DNA from: Shewanella aestuarii
Lineage (GTDB): Bacteria > Pseudomonadota > Gammaproteobacteria > Enterobacterales > Shewanellaceae
DNA: 64,000 bases
NCBI RefSeq assembly: GCF_014647215.1
Contig: NZ_BMOT01000001.1
Span: 186,001 to 250,000, forward strand
Direction of reading: 5' to 3'
A program made the position numbers and the translations under genes. The notes below the pieces were generated by a model. It ran no database searches. It was given only the letters and a program-made list of their open reading frames with translations, and was not told where the DNA came from. Below, one piece after another: positions 19,043 through 29,500 of the stretch (positions are counted from its first letter, which is position 1; every line of letters starts with the position of its first letter).

Positions 19043-19303
19043 TTACTTACCTTCAGGTAAAGTCACATTTAATTCCAATACAGATAAATTATCATCGTTT
19101 TGCTCAAGTTGAACACTAACCTGCTCATCTGAAATTTGCACGTATTTACGGATCACTTCGATAATTTCTTGCTTCATTCTTGGCAAGTAATCAGGCGCTT
19201 CACGTTCTCCACGTTGATGTGCCACAATGATTTGTAAACGCTCTTTGGCTAAAGAGGCGGTGTTGGTTTTTTTAGTACTTCTGAAATAATCAAGTATGGA
19301 CAT
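19043..19303 (-). CDS. minE: Cell division topological specificity factor MinE
   Basis: An 86-residue protein (E. coli 88). It has the N-terminal membrane-targeting/MinD-activating region [20 protein letters not shown] and [12 protein letters not shown], then the dimerisation domain ending in [10 protein letters not shown]. MinE stimulates MinD ATPase and drives the pole-to-pole oscillation that keeps division at midcell. It follows minD by 2 bases and is the last gene of minCDE. Confidence 0.97.
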   Translation of the reverse strand: MSILDYFRSTKKTNTASLAKERLQIIVAHQRGEREAPDYLPRMKQEIIEVIRKYVQISDEQVSVQLEQNDDNLSVLELNVTLPEGK

Positions 19304-19305
19304 AA

Positions 19306-20115
19306 TTAGCTACCAAATATCCTTTTTAGGAACCCTTTCTTTTCTTCGGTGATAAAACGTACTGGGACATCTTCACCCAGTAAACGATCAACAGTGTCAC
19401 TGTATGCCAAACCTGCATCGCTTTCTTGGTCAATAATCACTGGCACACCTGAGTTAGATGCTTTTAACACTGCCTGAGATTCTGGAATAACCCCTAAAAG
19501 TTCGATGGCCAAAATTTCTTTAACATCTTCAACACTGAGCATTTCGCCAGTTTTAACACGCGAAGGAGAGTAGCGTGTTAATAATAAATATTCTTTAATC
19601 GGCTCAAGGTTTTGCTCTGCTCGGCGTGAGCGGCTTTGTAACATACCCAGAATACGGTCAGAGTCGCGTACTGAACTGACTTCAGGGTTAGTTGTTACAA
19701 TAGCAATATCAGCAAAATAAAGTGCCATCATTGCACCTTGTTCGATACCTGCTGGCGAGTCACATACAATGAAATCAAAGTCTTTTGCTAAATCTTCTAA
19801 AACTTTGCCGACACCTTCTTTAGTCAACGCATCTTTGTCTCGGGTTTGCGAAGCAGGTAAAACAAATAACTTATCGCAGCGCTTATCTTTGATCATGGCC
19901 TGGTTTAAGTTTGCTTCGCCATTAATAACGTTAACAAAATCATAAACAACACGGCGCTCACAACCCATAATTAAATCCAGGTTACGTAATCCGATATCAA
20001 AATCGATAACAACGGTTTTTTTACCTTTTAACGCAAGACCTGTAGCTATGGCAGCACTTGAGGTTGTCTTACCCACACCGCCTTTTCCCGAAGTGACAAC
20101 AATAATTTGTGCCAT
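19306..20115 (-). CDS. minD: Septum site-determining ATPase MinD
   Basis: The 269-residue ParA/MinD-family ATPase has the deviant Walker A motif GKGGVGKTT at residues 10-18 and [10 protein letters not shown] near residue 38. Its C-terminal amphipathic membrane-targeting helix ([11 protein letters not shown]) is also present. ATP-bound MinD dimerises on the membrane and recruits MinC, and MinE releases it. It lies 30 bases downstream of minC. Confidence 0.98.
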   Translation of the reverse strand: MAQIIVVTSGKGGVGKTTSSAAIATGLALKGKKTVVIDFDIGLRNLDLIMGCERRVVYDFVNVINGEANLNQAMIKDKRCDKLFVLPASQTRDKDALTKEGVGKVLEDLAKDFDFIVCDSPAGIEQGAMMALYFADIAIVTTNPEVSSVRDSDRILGMLQSRSRRAEQNLEPIKEYLLLTRYSPSRVKTGEMLSVEDVKEILAIELLGVIPESQAVLKASNSGVPVIIDQESDAGLAYSDTVDRLLGEDVPVRFITEEKKGFLKRIFGS

Positions 20116-20145
20116 GATGATAATTATCCTTAAAATTTGCCTTAT

Positions 20146-20808
20146 TTATGGCAATAGTTCAACAGTGAGAGACTCGCCTTCTAGGCGGACACAACCTCTT
20201 TGAGCTTGGCAATGTTGTTGCAGGTTTTCAGCAAGCCAATATTGTCCAGCAACGGATACCAACTCAGCTTCAAGTGAGCTTGCGATAATCACACTTTGTG
20301 TGTCACCGCCTGCGCCAGCCATGGCTTTACCCCGTAATGCCCCATACACATGAATGCTACCATCAGCAATCACCTCTGCGCCATTACCAACGGCACCAAA
20401 AACAATTAAATCGGCGTCTTTAGCATAAATTTGTTGTCCCGAGCGGATATTTTGTTTAACAATTTTTGTTCCACGCGGCGGTATTGTGGCAGTGGCAGCC
20501 TGCTTACCTGATTTTACCACTGCTAACCCTAAATCTTTTGCTTGAACAGAAAAAGGAATAGAAGCTTCGGTAATACCAACAATCACTAATTGGCGTTCAA
20601 TAAGTAATGCTCTTAATGCTGCTAAATCAACCGGCGTATCATCTAAAGCGCTTAAATTTAATATTAAGGGCGCTCCTAGAAAAAATTGCGGAGCTTGGGC
20701 CAGCTTTTTATCAAGTTCTGCGGCAATAATGTCAAGATTAGCATTATTGATATAAAGTACTGATAGAGTAAAAGATGTGGCTTTCAACTCGAGATTTTGT
20801 TTAGCCAT
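20146..20808 (-). CDS. minC: Septum site-determining protein MinC
   Basis: A 220-residue FtsZ-assembly inhibitor. The N-terminal domain begins [20 protein letters not shown], aligning with the E. coli N-terminus. The C-terminal beta-helix domain has the repeated [36 protein letters not shown] type of turns (shown as motifs: [24 protein letters not shown]). I use ATG 20808; an in-frame TTG six codons earlier is not family-like. It is first in minCDE and divergent from ycgL. Confidence 0.95.
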   Translation of the reverse strand: MAKQNLELKATSFTLSVLYINNANLDIIAAELDKKLAQAPQFFLGAPLILNLSALDDTPVDLAALRALLIERQLVIVGITEASIPFSVQAKDLGLAVVKSGKQAATATIPPRGTKIVKQNIRSGQQIYAKDADLIVFGAVGNGAEVIADGSIHVYGALRGKAMAGAGGDTQSVIIASSLEAELVSVAGQYWLAENLQQHCQAQRGCVRLEGESLTVELLP

Positions 20809-20929
20809 CTCGTCGTTATTCTCCAAATTTTTATGCTTGTAAACTGATTTACAATTATTTTATTGGGTCACCATGTTATAGTGTGCGTAGTGGACTATCA
20901 AGTTTCAACCAGCGGAAATTTACACTAAA

Positions 20930-21211
20930 ATGATTTGTGCAGTATATAAAAGCAGTCGTAAGGCAGATACATACCTTTTTGTTGAAAAACGTGATGTTTT
21001 TGATGAAGTTCCTCAACCATTAATGGAGATGTTCGGCACGCCTAAATTAGTCATGTTAGTTCCTTTATCTAAAAGGGACTCTTTAGCATTAGCTGATATC
21101 GATAAAGTGAAAAGTGAATTAAAAGCCAAAGGCTATTATTTACAACTTCCGCCCCCAACAGAAAACTTACTCGAACAACATAAAGCCAGTATAAACTTTG
21201 AAAGTAAGTAG
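20930..21211 (+). CDS. ycgL: YcgL-domain protein
   Basis: A 93-residue cytoplasmic protein with the family's opening MICAVYKSSRKADTYLFVE and the LMEMFGTPKLVMLVPLS block. YcgL is a small conserved gammaproteobacterial protein of unclear role. Its position next to minC and before ycgN matches E. coli. It begins 121 bases from the divergent minC start and is followed 43 bases later by ycgN. Confidence 0.92.
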   Translation: MICAVYKSSRKADTYLFVEKRDVFDEVPQPLMEMFGTPKLVMLVPLSKRDSLALADIDKVKSELKAKGYYLQLPPPTENLLEQHKASINFESK

Positions 21212-21254
21212 TAAATAGCTTGCTTGTCGATATGCATTAAGAGACGAATGTGCC

Positions 21255-21695
21255 ATGCGTTTTTGGGAAACAACAGCTTTAAAAGATATGACATCAGAAC
21301 AATGGGAGTCCCTATGTGATGGATGTGGTAAATGCTGCTTAAATAAAATAATTGATGATGAAACAGAAGAGCTGTATTACACCAATGCCGCTTGCCATCT
21401 TCTTGATGATGACAGTTGTCAATGTCGACGCTATCCAGAACGTTTTGAATATGTGCCTGAGTGTACGGTGATAAGTTTAGAAAATTTGCCTAAATTAGAT
21501 TGGCTACCTGATAGTTGTGCTTACCGACGTTTGTTTTTAGGCAGAAGCTTACCTAGTTGGCACCCATTGCTTACAGGTTCAAAAGACGCCATGCATCTTG
21601 CGGGTATGTCTGTTCGGGCTAAAACCGTCAATGAAATGAAGGTTAGATATCTAGAAGATAATATTGTGTTATGGCCACTTCAAGATGTTGATTAA
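21255..21695 (+). CDS. ycgN: YcgN-family cysteine-cluster protein (UPF0260)
   Basis: The 146-residue protein has the cysteine pattern [11 protein letters not shown] near residues 22-32. Further cysteines occur in [20 protein letters not shown] and VPECT. This is the zinc/iron-cluster-like arrangement of the YkgJ/YcgN group. The function is unknown. It lies just after ycgL and ends before a bidirectional terminator. Confidence 0.92.
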   Translation: MRFWETTALKDMTSEQWESLCDGCGKCCLNKIIDDETEELYYTNAACHLLDDDSCQCRRYPERFEYVPECTVISLENLPKLDWLPDSCAYRRLFLGRSLPSWHPLLTGSKDAMHLAGMSVRAKTVNEMKVRYLEDNIVLWPLQDVD

Positions 21696-21713
21696 ACTTT
21701 CCTAAAACGAAAT

Positions 21714-21741
21714 AAAAAACAGACCAGATGGTCTGTTTTTT
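21714..21741. terminator. Bidirectional terminator between ycgN and dsbB
   Basis: Stem AAAAAACAGACC/GGTCTGTTTTTT around an AGAT loop. The A and T flanks allow it to act on both converging transcripts. Confidence 0.9.
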
Positions 21742-21764
21742 GTTTTAACTTGCGAAGGAAGCCG

Positions 21765-22274
21765 TTAACGTTTTGGTGTTAACGCAGGTAAAACCATGAC
21801 TAGCCAGACTAAACAGTACACAACAAATCCGATTATCATCCATTGCACCATGCTAATAGACATAAATGACCATACAGATTCACCGCACATTCCTGTAGGT
21901 GAAAACACTTGTGGCAACCACTGATCTAATGGCATGAAATCAGGAAACTCAGGAAAAAACGAGCAGGTAGAAAAAGGAGAGGGATTCACTTGCATCTCGT
22001 TGAGTTCAATCGCCAGCCTGACGCCCCATACTGAAGACACTAGCCAACCTATCATGCCCAGCAAACGAACCAGCCAAAGCCTTGGCATTATCAGCCCAAC
22101 TAAAGCCGATAACATTATTCCAAGTACTGCAACCCGAATGTAGATACACATAACACAAGGATCAAATTTTAATACATATTGAAAATACAGTGCGGCTAAC
22201 TCTAGAGCTAAACCCGAAGCAAATAATATTGCCCATGAAGTACGCTGATGACAAAAACGTTGTAATGCGCTCAA
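21765..22274 (-). CDS. dsbB: Disulfide bond formation protein DsbB
   Basis: A 169-residue, four-helix inner-membrane protein. It reoxidises DsbA and passes electrons to quinones. The periplasmic cysteine pairs are PCVMC (first loop) and FSTC/GMCGES (second loop). I start it at TTG 22274 (MSALQRFCHQ), preceded by AGGA seven bases upstream. The frame is open to an ATG at 22313, but that codon lies inside the nhaB terminator hairpin. Order nhaB-dsbB is as in E. coli. Confidence 0.92.
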   Translation of the reverse strand: MSALQRFCHQRTSWAILFASGLALELAALYFQYVLKFDPCVMCIYIRVAVLGIMLSALVGLIMPRLWLVRLLGMIGWLVSSVWGVRLAIELNEMQVNPSPFSTCSFFPEFPDFMPLDQWLPQVFSPTGMCGESVWSFMSISMVQWMIIGFVVYCLVWLVMVLPALTPKR

Positions 22275-22298
22275 AATATTTTCCTGCAAAAGAGAGAT

Positions 22299-22323
22299 AA
22301 AAAACACCCTCATAAAGAGGGTG
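22299..22323 (-). terminator. Intrinsic terminator of nhaB
   Basis: On the minus strand the stem CACCCTC/GAGGGTG closes a 5-base loop and runs into a T tract (22304 down to 22299). It lies between nhaB and dsbB and overlaps the upstream ATG of the dsbB frame. Confidence 0.88.
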
Positions 22324-22394
22324 CTTCAAGTATGCTCAGACCATAAAATATTTGTAGATTATTGTCTATCTCAAGATATGGTCATTAACAGAAG

Positions 22395-23993
22395 TTAATG
22401 GCCTGAAACAGCACCACCGATATCTTTGGCAGAGTGGTGTATCAACCAAGCATTATCGTAGAAATACGTGGTCATATCCGCTAAAAATCCTGATTCAATC
22501 ATGGTCACACCTACGATAGATAACACTATGGTATAAGGCAGAGCCATCCAAACCATACGCCCATAGGATAAACGAATAAGTGGAGCAAGTGCTGAGGTTA
22601 GTAAGAACAGGAATGCTGCTTGGCCATTTGGTGTAGCAACTGAAGGCAGATTTGTCCCAGTGTTAATCGCCACGGCCAGCAAATCGAACTGATCACGAGT
22701 AATTTGCCCTGCAACTAAAGCAGCTTTGACTTCATTAATATAAACTGTTCCGACAAACACATTATCACTCACCATGGATAGTAAACCGTTGGCTATATAG
22801 AAAATCACCAACTGCGTATTGCCTTGGTAACTTAGTGCCCATTGAATGACGGGAGCGAATAAATGCTGATCAATAATTACCGCAACAATGGCAAAGAACA
22901 CTGCAAGTAATGCAGTAAATGGCAGTGCCTCTTCAAATGCTTTACCGATTTGATGTTCATCGGTAATACCATTGAAGGCCGTGGTTAAGATAATCACCGA
23001 AAGACCGATTAAACCGACTGAAGCTAGATGCAATGCTAAACCCGCAATCAACCAAACACCGACAATTGCTTGAATAATTAATCGTGCTTTATCCTGATTT
23101 GTGCGGTGCTCATCTTCATAGTTAGCATAGTCAGTTAAAATTCGGTGCACAGCATCAGGTAATTGAGCGCCATAACCAAACCACTTTAATTTTTCAACTA
23201 AGAAACAGGTAAATATCCCCGCAAAAAGTACTGGCATTGTTACAGGAGCCATGCGAATAAAGAACTCACCAAAGTTCCAATGAGCTTGTGCAGCAATAAT
23301 CAAGTTTTGAGGTTCGCCCACCATAGTACAAACACCACCCAGTGCTGTACCTACTCCAGAATGCATCAGAAGATTACGTAAAAATGCACGAAAATCTTCA
23401 AGTTCATCATGGTTTAACTGAGGGCTACTTTCTTCGTTAGTATGATCATGATTAGAGCTAAAATCTTTTCCTGAAGCCACTTTGTGGTAAATAGAATAAA
23501 AACCAACAGCGACTGCAATGATGACGGCAATAACCGTTAACGCATCTAAGAACGCCGATAAAAATGCCGATGCGGCACAAAACATCAAAGATACAACAAT
23601 TTTTGAGCGGATCTTAGTGATCATTTTAGTGAAAGCGAATAGTAGCAGTTGCTTCATAAAGTAGATGCCTGCCACCATAAAAATCAGCAGTAACAATACT
23701 TCTAGGTTGGCTTCGATTTCATGTAAAACTTGGGTGGGCGAGGTCATGCCGATGATCACGGCTTGAATGGCAAGTAAACCACCAGGCTGCAGTGGATAAC
23801 ATTTTAATGCCATGGCTAATGTAAAAATAAACTCTATGACTAATACCCAACCAGCAATAAAAGGGCTGACATAGAAGAATAATAATGGGTTGATTACAAG
23901 AAATGCCACAATGGCGAGTTTGTACCATCTAGGCGAGTTACCTAAAAAGTTACTAAACAGCGCTTGAGCTTGGGTTGCCGGCATATTAGCCAC
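22395..23993 (-). CDS. nhaB: Na+/H+ antiporter NhaB
   Basis: A 532-residue polytopic membrane protein of the ArsB/NhaB permease group (E. coli 513). Family-like segments include [36 protein letters not shown] and [20 protein letters not shown]. It exchanges Na+ for H+ to hold down internal sodium, useful for a marine organism. A hydrophilic insertion near residues 175-200 ([14 protein letters not shown]) may explain part of the extra length. It is divergent from fadR, as in E. coli. Confidence 0.95.
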   Translation of the reverse strand: MANMPATQAQALFSNFLGNSPRWYKLAIVAFLVINPLLFFYVSPFIAGWVLVIEFIFTLAMALKCYPLQPGGLLAIQAVIIGMTSPTQVLHEIEANLEVLLLLIFMVAGIYFMKQLLLFAFTKMITKIRSKIVVSLMFCAASAFLSAFLDALTVIAVIIAVAVGFYSIYHKVASGKDFSSNHDHTNEESSPQLNHDELEDFRAFLRNLLMHSGVGTALGGVCTMVGEPQNLIIAAQAHWNFGEFFIRMAPVTMPVLFAGIFTCFLVEKLKWFGYGAQLPDAVHRILTDYANYEDEHRTNQDKARLIIQAIVGVWLIAGLALHLASVGLIGLSVIILTTAFNGITDEHQIGKAFEEALPFTALLAVFFAIVAVIIDQHLFAPVIQWALSYQGNTQLVIFYIANGLLSMVSDNVFVGTVYINEVKAALVAGQITRDQFDLLAVAINTGTNLPSVATPNGQAAFLFLLTSALAPLIRLSYGRMVWMALPYTIVLSIVGVTMIESGFLADMTTYFYDNAWLIHHSAKDIGGAVSGH

Positions 23994-24393
23994 TCCGATA
24001 TTGTTATGTTATGAATTTTTGCCAAATAAAGCATCTTCATGGTTTTGAATAACTAACAACTGATTACAGAGTTCAATGTTGTTTGTCTGCAGTTAAATGT
24101 TTTAACCTAAAATTAACAGGGATTCATTTGACTGTAATCTGCATTGGTTCAGTAAAGTTAATTCATTTTAATGAATTGATTTAAATGTCTTTATCCTTAA
24201 AGGTAAAACATTTTTTCTTGATTTGGTTCTGTAATTTTTCGCTAGTTTAGCTTAATTAAAGCTTAATTGTAATTCAAAAGCTTGAGCTACATCATAAAAG
24301 CCGCCGAATGTTGAAGACAATGTAACAAGTTAGTGGTTACAAAATAGCCATCAAAAGGTTTGTGATTAAACAAATGTTTTTATTTTTCACTTC
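23994..24393. other. nhaB-fadR intergenic region
   Basis: About 400 AT-rich bases separate the divergent nhaB and fadR genes. I see no small gene or terminator. The repeated AATTAAAGCTTAATT-like string near 24252-24270 is palindromic and could be an operator. The FadR-like site is listed separately. Confidence 0.4.
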
Positions 24394-24408
24394 TCTGGTA
24401 TGATCAGT
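24394..24408. promoter_or_regulatory. Candidate FadR operator upstream of fadR
   Basis: TCTGGTATGATCAGT matches the palindromic FadR consensus ACTGGTCNGACCAGT at 11 of 14 defined positions. It lies 60 bases before the fadR start. This suggests autoregulation; it could also act on the divergent nhaB promoter. Confidence 0.5.
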
Positions 24409-24467
24409 AATCATTCTAGTAGCTTGTCAGCTACAACCGCTAAGTTAAGTATAGGAAATTTAGGCTG

Positions 24468-25187
24468 ATGATTATCAATGCCAAAGGTCCTGCAAGTTTT
24501 GCAGAGAAATACATTGTTCGTTCTATTTGGGACAACAAATTTCCACCGGGTTCAATATTGCCTGCGGAACGTGAGCTTTCAGAACTTATCGGTGTCACGC
24601 GTACAACGCTTCGTGAAGTGTTACAGCGATTAGCACGCGATGGTTGGTTGAAAATTCAGCATGGTAAGCCGACGCAAGTCAATAATTTCTGGGAAACCTC
24701 AGGGTTAAATATTCTAGAAACGATTGCCGATTTAAACCCTGAAGGCTTTCCTTTATTAGTGGATCAATTGATGTCAGCGCGGGCTAATGTCAGTACTATC
24801 TATTTTAGAGCCTCATTCCGTCATAATCCTGAAAAAGCGCAAGAAATTTTATCAAGTGCGCATTTATTATCGGATGATGCTGAAGCCTATGCCGATTTTG
24901 ATTATCGTTTACATCATACCTTGGCATTTGCTTCGGGAAATCCGTTATACGTTCTTATTTTAAATGGGTTTAAAGGACTTTATAGCCGAGTAGGGCGTTA
25001 TTACTTTTCAAGTAAAGATGCGCGGAAATTAGCGCTTAATTTTTACATTGAATTAGAAAAACTCGCCAGTGATAAGAACTACCAAGCTGTACCTGCTTTA
25101 ATGCGTTTAAACGGTATAGAAAGTGGTAAAATGTGGCAGAAATTACGCGATGATATGCCTGCAGAAATTGCGCATGATAATAGTTAA
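24468..25187 (+). CDS. fadR: Fatty acid metabolism regulator FadR
   Basis: A 239-residue GntR-family regulator, exactly the E. coli length. The N-terminal winged helix includes [30 protein letters not shown], followed by the all-helical acyl-CoA-binding domain. FadR represses beta-oxidation genes and activates fab genes, and acyl-CoA releases it from DNA. The fadD gene in this window is a natural target. A FadR-like site lies upstream. Confidence 0.96.
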   Translation: MIINAKGPASFAEKYIVRSIWDNKFPPGSILPAERELSELIGVTRTTLREVLQRLARDGWLKIQHGKPTQVNNFWETSGLNILETIADLNPEGFPLLVDQLMSARANVSTIYFRASFRHNPEKAQEILSSAHLLSDDAEAYADFDYRLHHTLAFASGNPLYVLILNGFKGLYSRVGRYYFSSKDARKLALNFYIELEKLASDKNYQAVPALMRLNGIESGKMWQKLRDDMPAEIAHDNS

Positions 25188-25211
25188 GTCTTAAGCCGCA
25201 TTAGGAACAAT

Positions 25212-25243
25212 AAAAAACGCCAATCATTTGATTGGCGTTTTTT
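25212..25243. terminator. Bidirectional terminator after fadR
   Basis: A 14-bp stem with core ACGCCAATC/GATTGGCGT, an ATTT loop and flanking A6 and T6 runs. It serves fadR on the plus strand and the DUF2986 gene on the minus strand. Confidence 0.92.
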
Positions 25244-25259
25244 ATTGAGCGCTTAATCA

Positions 25260-25454
25260 CTATTCAGCGGAAGACGTTTCAGATTCGACAACTGTTTCTG
25301 CTTGTGATTCTTGCTCTAATGCTAGTTTTGCCCGCTCAGCTTTAGATATATAGCGTTCTTTTGGCTTGCTGCTTGGGTTGTCTGGAACAACTTTATTCTG
25401 TCTCGCCTTGGCACGCTTGGCCAATTTTTTAATCATCTGCTGTTTTTTATTCAT
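25260..25454 (-). CDS. Small basic protein, DUF2986-like
   Basis: A 64-residue protein with a lysine-rich first half (MNKKQQMIKKLAKRAKARQNK), a central KPKERYISKAERAKLAL and an acidic tail. This composition and the YISKAERAK block match the DUF2986 family of small Shewanella/Vibrio proteins. The function is unknown. The strong charge asymmetry suggests nucleic-acid contact, but that is inference. Confidence 0.75.
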   Translation of the reverse strand: MNKKQQMIKKLAKRAKARQNKVVPDNPSSKPKERYISKAERAKLALEQESQAETVVESETSSAE

Positions 25455-25540
25455 AATACATCTTCATTGGCTGATATTCGATGGCTTTAAGCAATCGCAA
25501 AAATTCTTAAGGCCATTTTAGCCTATGTTGACTAAAACCC

Positions 25541-25990
25541 CTAGCGTCCAAATGTGCTGATGTCTTCATCCGTGGCGCCATCATTACATTCGCCACGAAT
25601 TTCACCTCGTTCAGGTTCAATATAGCGGCTTAATTCGATAAAACCTTGCTTACAGTAGCCGGTCATGGCAATTGTTTTATCTAATCCAATTTGCACCTGT
25701 TGACTCCACAATTCAAGATACTCTTGTTTGTCTCGCATTTCTTGAGCATAACTGCGAGCATCTTGTTTACGACGATCTATAGGTGTTTGATTTGTTGATT
25801 GATCATTAATGTTACGATCTGCTGCAGTCGCTAATTTTGCGCTATAAACAAACAGCTTAATGCCATCACCTTTAATTTCAGTGTTAAATTTATCTTTGAA
25901 TTGACCCGCAAACTCCATCGGATCGATGGTTTTAGAGCTGCAAGCTGTGAGCAAAAGGAGTAACACACTTGATATTAAAATTTTAAACAC
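25541..25990 (-). CDS. Putative lipoprotein, unknown function
   Basis: Starting at GTG 25990 gives 149 residues with a textbook lipoprotein signal, MFKILISSVLLLLLTAC, with AAGG eight bases before the codon. The frame is open to an ATG at 26026, which would add 12 residues before the signal. After the lipidated Cys the mature part is hydrophilic, with two cysteines near the end (GYCKQG, GECNDG) that could form a disulfide. I do not recognise the family. It would be anchored to an envelope membrane. Confidence 0.7.
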   Translation of the reverse strand: MFKILISSVLLLLLTACSSKTIDPMEFAGQFKDKFNTEIKGDGIKLFVYSAKLATAADRNINDQSTNQTPIDRRKQDARSYAQEMRDKQEYLELWSQQVQIGLDKTIAMTGYCKQGFIELSRYIEPERGEIRGECNDGATDEDISTFGR

Positions 25991-26108
25991 TGAAATGACC
26001 TTATAGTTCAATGAGACGAATATCATTGCTTGTTTGGCAAGAAATAACGCATTAGCAACTTAAAAACGAGTTAAGGCAAATGGTAGTTCACTTAACTCGT
26101 TGATGAAT

Positions 26109-26465
26109 TTAAGCAAACTCAGTATTGAGGTAACTCATAATGGCTTTTGATTCATACAACCATTCAACCTTGCCATTGTTGTTAATTTTTAAACAAGGCA
26201 CTTGTAGCTTACCGCCTTCGGATACTAATTCCTGCTTATTACTCTCTTGCTTGGCATCAACTAAATGGATGTTTACATTCTGGCGACGCATCTCGCGGCG
26301 AACTTTAACGCAAAAAGGGCAGGCATTATACTGATAAAGGCTTAAAGATTGCGCTTTTTGGTCTACTTGTTGTTGGTCATCAGCCGAGCGTTGACGTTTC
26401 TTTGGGGCAAAAATAAAATTGAGTAAAAGAATAATTCGACCCAAAATCCAGCGTACTACAAACAT
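26109..26465 (-). CDS. Membrane-anchored glutaredoxin-like protein
   Basis: A 118-residue protein. The first 20 residues form a hydrophobic anchor (WILGRIILLLNFIFAP), followed by a basic linker and then a glutaredoxin fold. The active site is ACPFCVKVRREM (CPFC), and the cis-Pro is in LQVPCLKI. The C-terminus WLYESKAIMSYLNTEF is GST/glutaredoxin-like. With the positively charged linker after the anchor, the redox domain probably faces the cytoplasm. It may reduce disulfides or glutathionylated proteins near the membrane. Confidence 0.85.
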   Translation of the reverse strand: MFVVRWILGRIILLLNFIFAPKKRQRSADDQQQVDQKAQSLSLYQYNACPFCVKVRREMRRQNVNIHLVDAKQESNKQELVSEGGKLQVPCLKINNNGKVEWLYESKAIMSYLNTEFA

Positions 26466-26590
26466 ATAAACCTCATTGGTGTGTAAATAAGTGTTGGCAT
26501 ATCAGAAAAATGTAATTTTACTTTATTGATGATTCAGATAAAAGTCACCAGTGAATAATCCTTTTATGTCAATCTTAACAATAATCCAAA

Positions 26591-29500
26591 TTAATTAGCC
26601 TGCAGCTCTAGCTGAACTTCAGCAGCTTGCTGTTTGGCGTTAATACGACTTTCCATAACAAATACTCTTTGGCTTTCTATTTTCCCTTGCTCTACCAAAA
26701 ATGATTTAACGGCTTTGGCTCTTTTTTGAGCCAAAATACCTAAATCACTTGGTTCAATAATTTGATTGTTTTTTAGTAGGTTGTATAAAGCAATATGCCA
26801 GCGAATAGTCATTTGATCATCAGTTAACACTTCTGCTGGTTGTTTGGCCGCAATTTCAGCCATTAAGGTTTGCTTTATCAGTTCTGGCTCTTGACCCGTT
26901 TCAGTATTATATACTTCATATAGGGCATCGCTTAAGGGGCCTGTGATTGGGAATTGACTTGCTGTTAAATCCGCGGGTAATTCAGATATATCTATAGCTA
27001 AAACTTTAGCAAGCTTGGCTTTTAAACGCTGCTCGGCGAGAGCCTGGCTATCATTGATCTCGTCAATATCACCCTTTACATTCACAATGAGCAATGGACG
27101 ATCAATTAAGGCCTCGGTTAATGACAATAAATGTTTAGCTTGGTTATCACTAATCACACTATCACCGAATTCAAAGGTCACGTTATTCATTGGTTCATCT
27201 GAACCTATTAAATTGGCAAGCAAGCTAAATGGCGCAGTAATAGCTTTAGTAATGATGTTTCCGACAGCGCCCCAAATAATGCTGCCAAAACTAAAGCTTG
27301 GTGAGTTTATATCACCCTCTACATCAACGCCTAAATCTATTACTCCGTGTCGGTCTTGCAATAATGCCACCGCTAATGTCACTGGCAAACTGGTAGCCAA
27401 ATCACTGTTACTGGGCTTCCCGAGTTGTAATTGATCAATAACGACATGATTAGAACCCACTAAAGCATTATTTTTTAGTTTGTAGGTTAGATTTAGTGAT
27501 ATTTGGCCTTTATCAATGTAGTAGCCAGCATATGTCCCTGAATATGGGTTAACTGAGGTCAACTCGACATTTTTAAAGACTAGATTTAAATCTAAATAGG
27601 GCTGCGCCACTAAAGGGTTAATATCGCCTTTTAACGTGACAGGAGCATACTTATCAATTTTCCCAGCTAAATCAACCGATGCAATTGTTTCTGGGTTTGT
27701 GGATAATTGACTGATATGGCCGTTAAGTAATTCGATACCAGAGGAGAAGTTAGGTGTTAATGAGTTATCAGCAAAAAATGCAGAACTATTTTTTAAGGAT
27801 ATACGGTTAATTTCAATGCTCGGGCTGACATTTGCCGATTCAATTTTTACGTCATCATCAAGATTAACCTTTTCAGTCGCTTGTGCTTGTTTTGCGGTTA
27901 AGTCTGCCTTTTTCTGTGCATGGTTATCGGTTGAGCTTGTTGACGGTTTTAATAAATGTGAAATGTTAGTGGTTCTATCTTCTGAGATAATTATTCGAGA
28001 AAATAGCTCATCAAATAGAATTTCATCAATTTTGACTTGGCTTTGTTGTCGATTAAATTCTAATGAGTTGATAGCCATACTCTGCCAACTCACCAGAGGT
28101 TGTTTGAGTAAATTATCTTTGATATTTAAGTTATCTACCCAAGCCTCACCGCGATAAGTTAAGTTCTTTTCATTATCTAAGTTCAGTTTACCTTTAGTAT
28201 TGAACACGCCATCTTCAATGGTGATATTTATAAAAGGTTCGATGTAAGGTTGTAAATTAGGTAAGTACATATTTTGGTAGCTAAAATCGGCCACCAGAGA
28301 TTGATTCATTAAATCGAATATCCCCGATGAATCTAGCAGACTGCTCTGATTTATTTGCGCTGAAATTTGATAATTTAATGGAATAGACAAGTCTGACTTT
28401 ATTGCCCCAGTTTCAATGTTGATGTTATCCACTTGCCATAGAATGACATTCTCACTGGCAACAGATTCACCTAGTTGTAATTCATAATCTGCAATATTAA
28501 TTTTATTTAAATGCACAAGCCAGGGCGACTCAGACTCTGCTGAAGCTTCAATAGCGTTTTCTGCCGTATTGTTTTCTGAAGCATTAAGGTTTTTTGGCAT
28601 TAATAAGGTCATTAAATCAGCACCAGTCGGTGAAACATTCAATGCGATTTCACCCTGGCGGGTTTCAAAACTGCCGATGTTAATTTGCTTACTTAAGCTA
28701 TTTATTTCTAGATCATTTAGCTTGATTGCGCTAATGGCAATTTTCTGTTCATTTGCATGCGAAGCAATAATCCCTGACAAATCGATGTTTGTTTTAGAAA
28801 GGCTAAATTGCAATGAGTTGTCTAAGGCAGGATCAATTGCTAATGCTATATGACTATTGATATTCAATTTTCCTTGATTAAGTTGAATATCAAAATGTTC
28901 ATCGATAAATTGCCAATATTTTTCAAGGTTGAAATCGGCAAGTGCGATATCTAGGTCTAAGGTAAACGGGAATAACTGCAGCTGTCCCGCCAAACTGAGC
29001 TGACTATTATGTTCGTCATTAAGGATTAATTTGTAGTTATTCACCCGTTTAAGCACGGTTTCTGTCGTCTTTACCACTTTAGCCAAACTATCAAATTGAT
29101 TAAACTCTAAATTAATACTTGGATAGACAATATGGCTATTACTCACCGCATCGCTAACTGAAATCGCCCCTTGTTCTATGGTGATTTTATCGATACGGAT
29201 CCCAAAAGGAAGGCCGGTTTGCTCTGGCTGAGGAGTGGGGGATTGGGGTGTTGCATTTTTTTCTATGTACGCAAGAATATCTGAAAAGTTAAATTCTTGT
29301 TGGGTAATTCGTGTCAGATTAATGGTTGGTTTACTAACAATAATCGTTTGCAAACTGACATCTAGGTTTAGCAATGACTCCCATGGCGATAAGTTGGCAT
29401 AGAGTTTCTCAAAGCCAACAAAAGTATCTTGAGGATCTTTTTCAGCCATTAATAGGCGTTCAACAACAAGCTCAAAGGTAAAAGGGTTAAAGCTAATATC

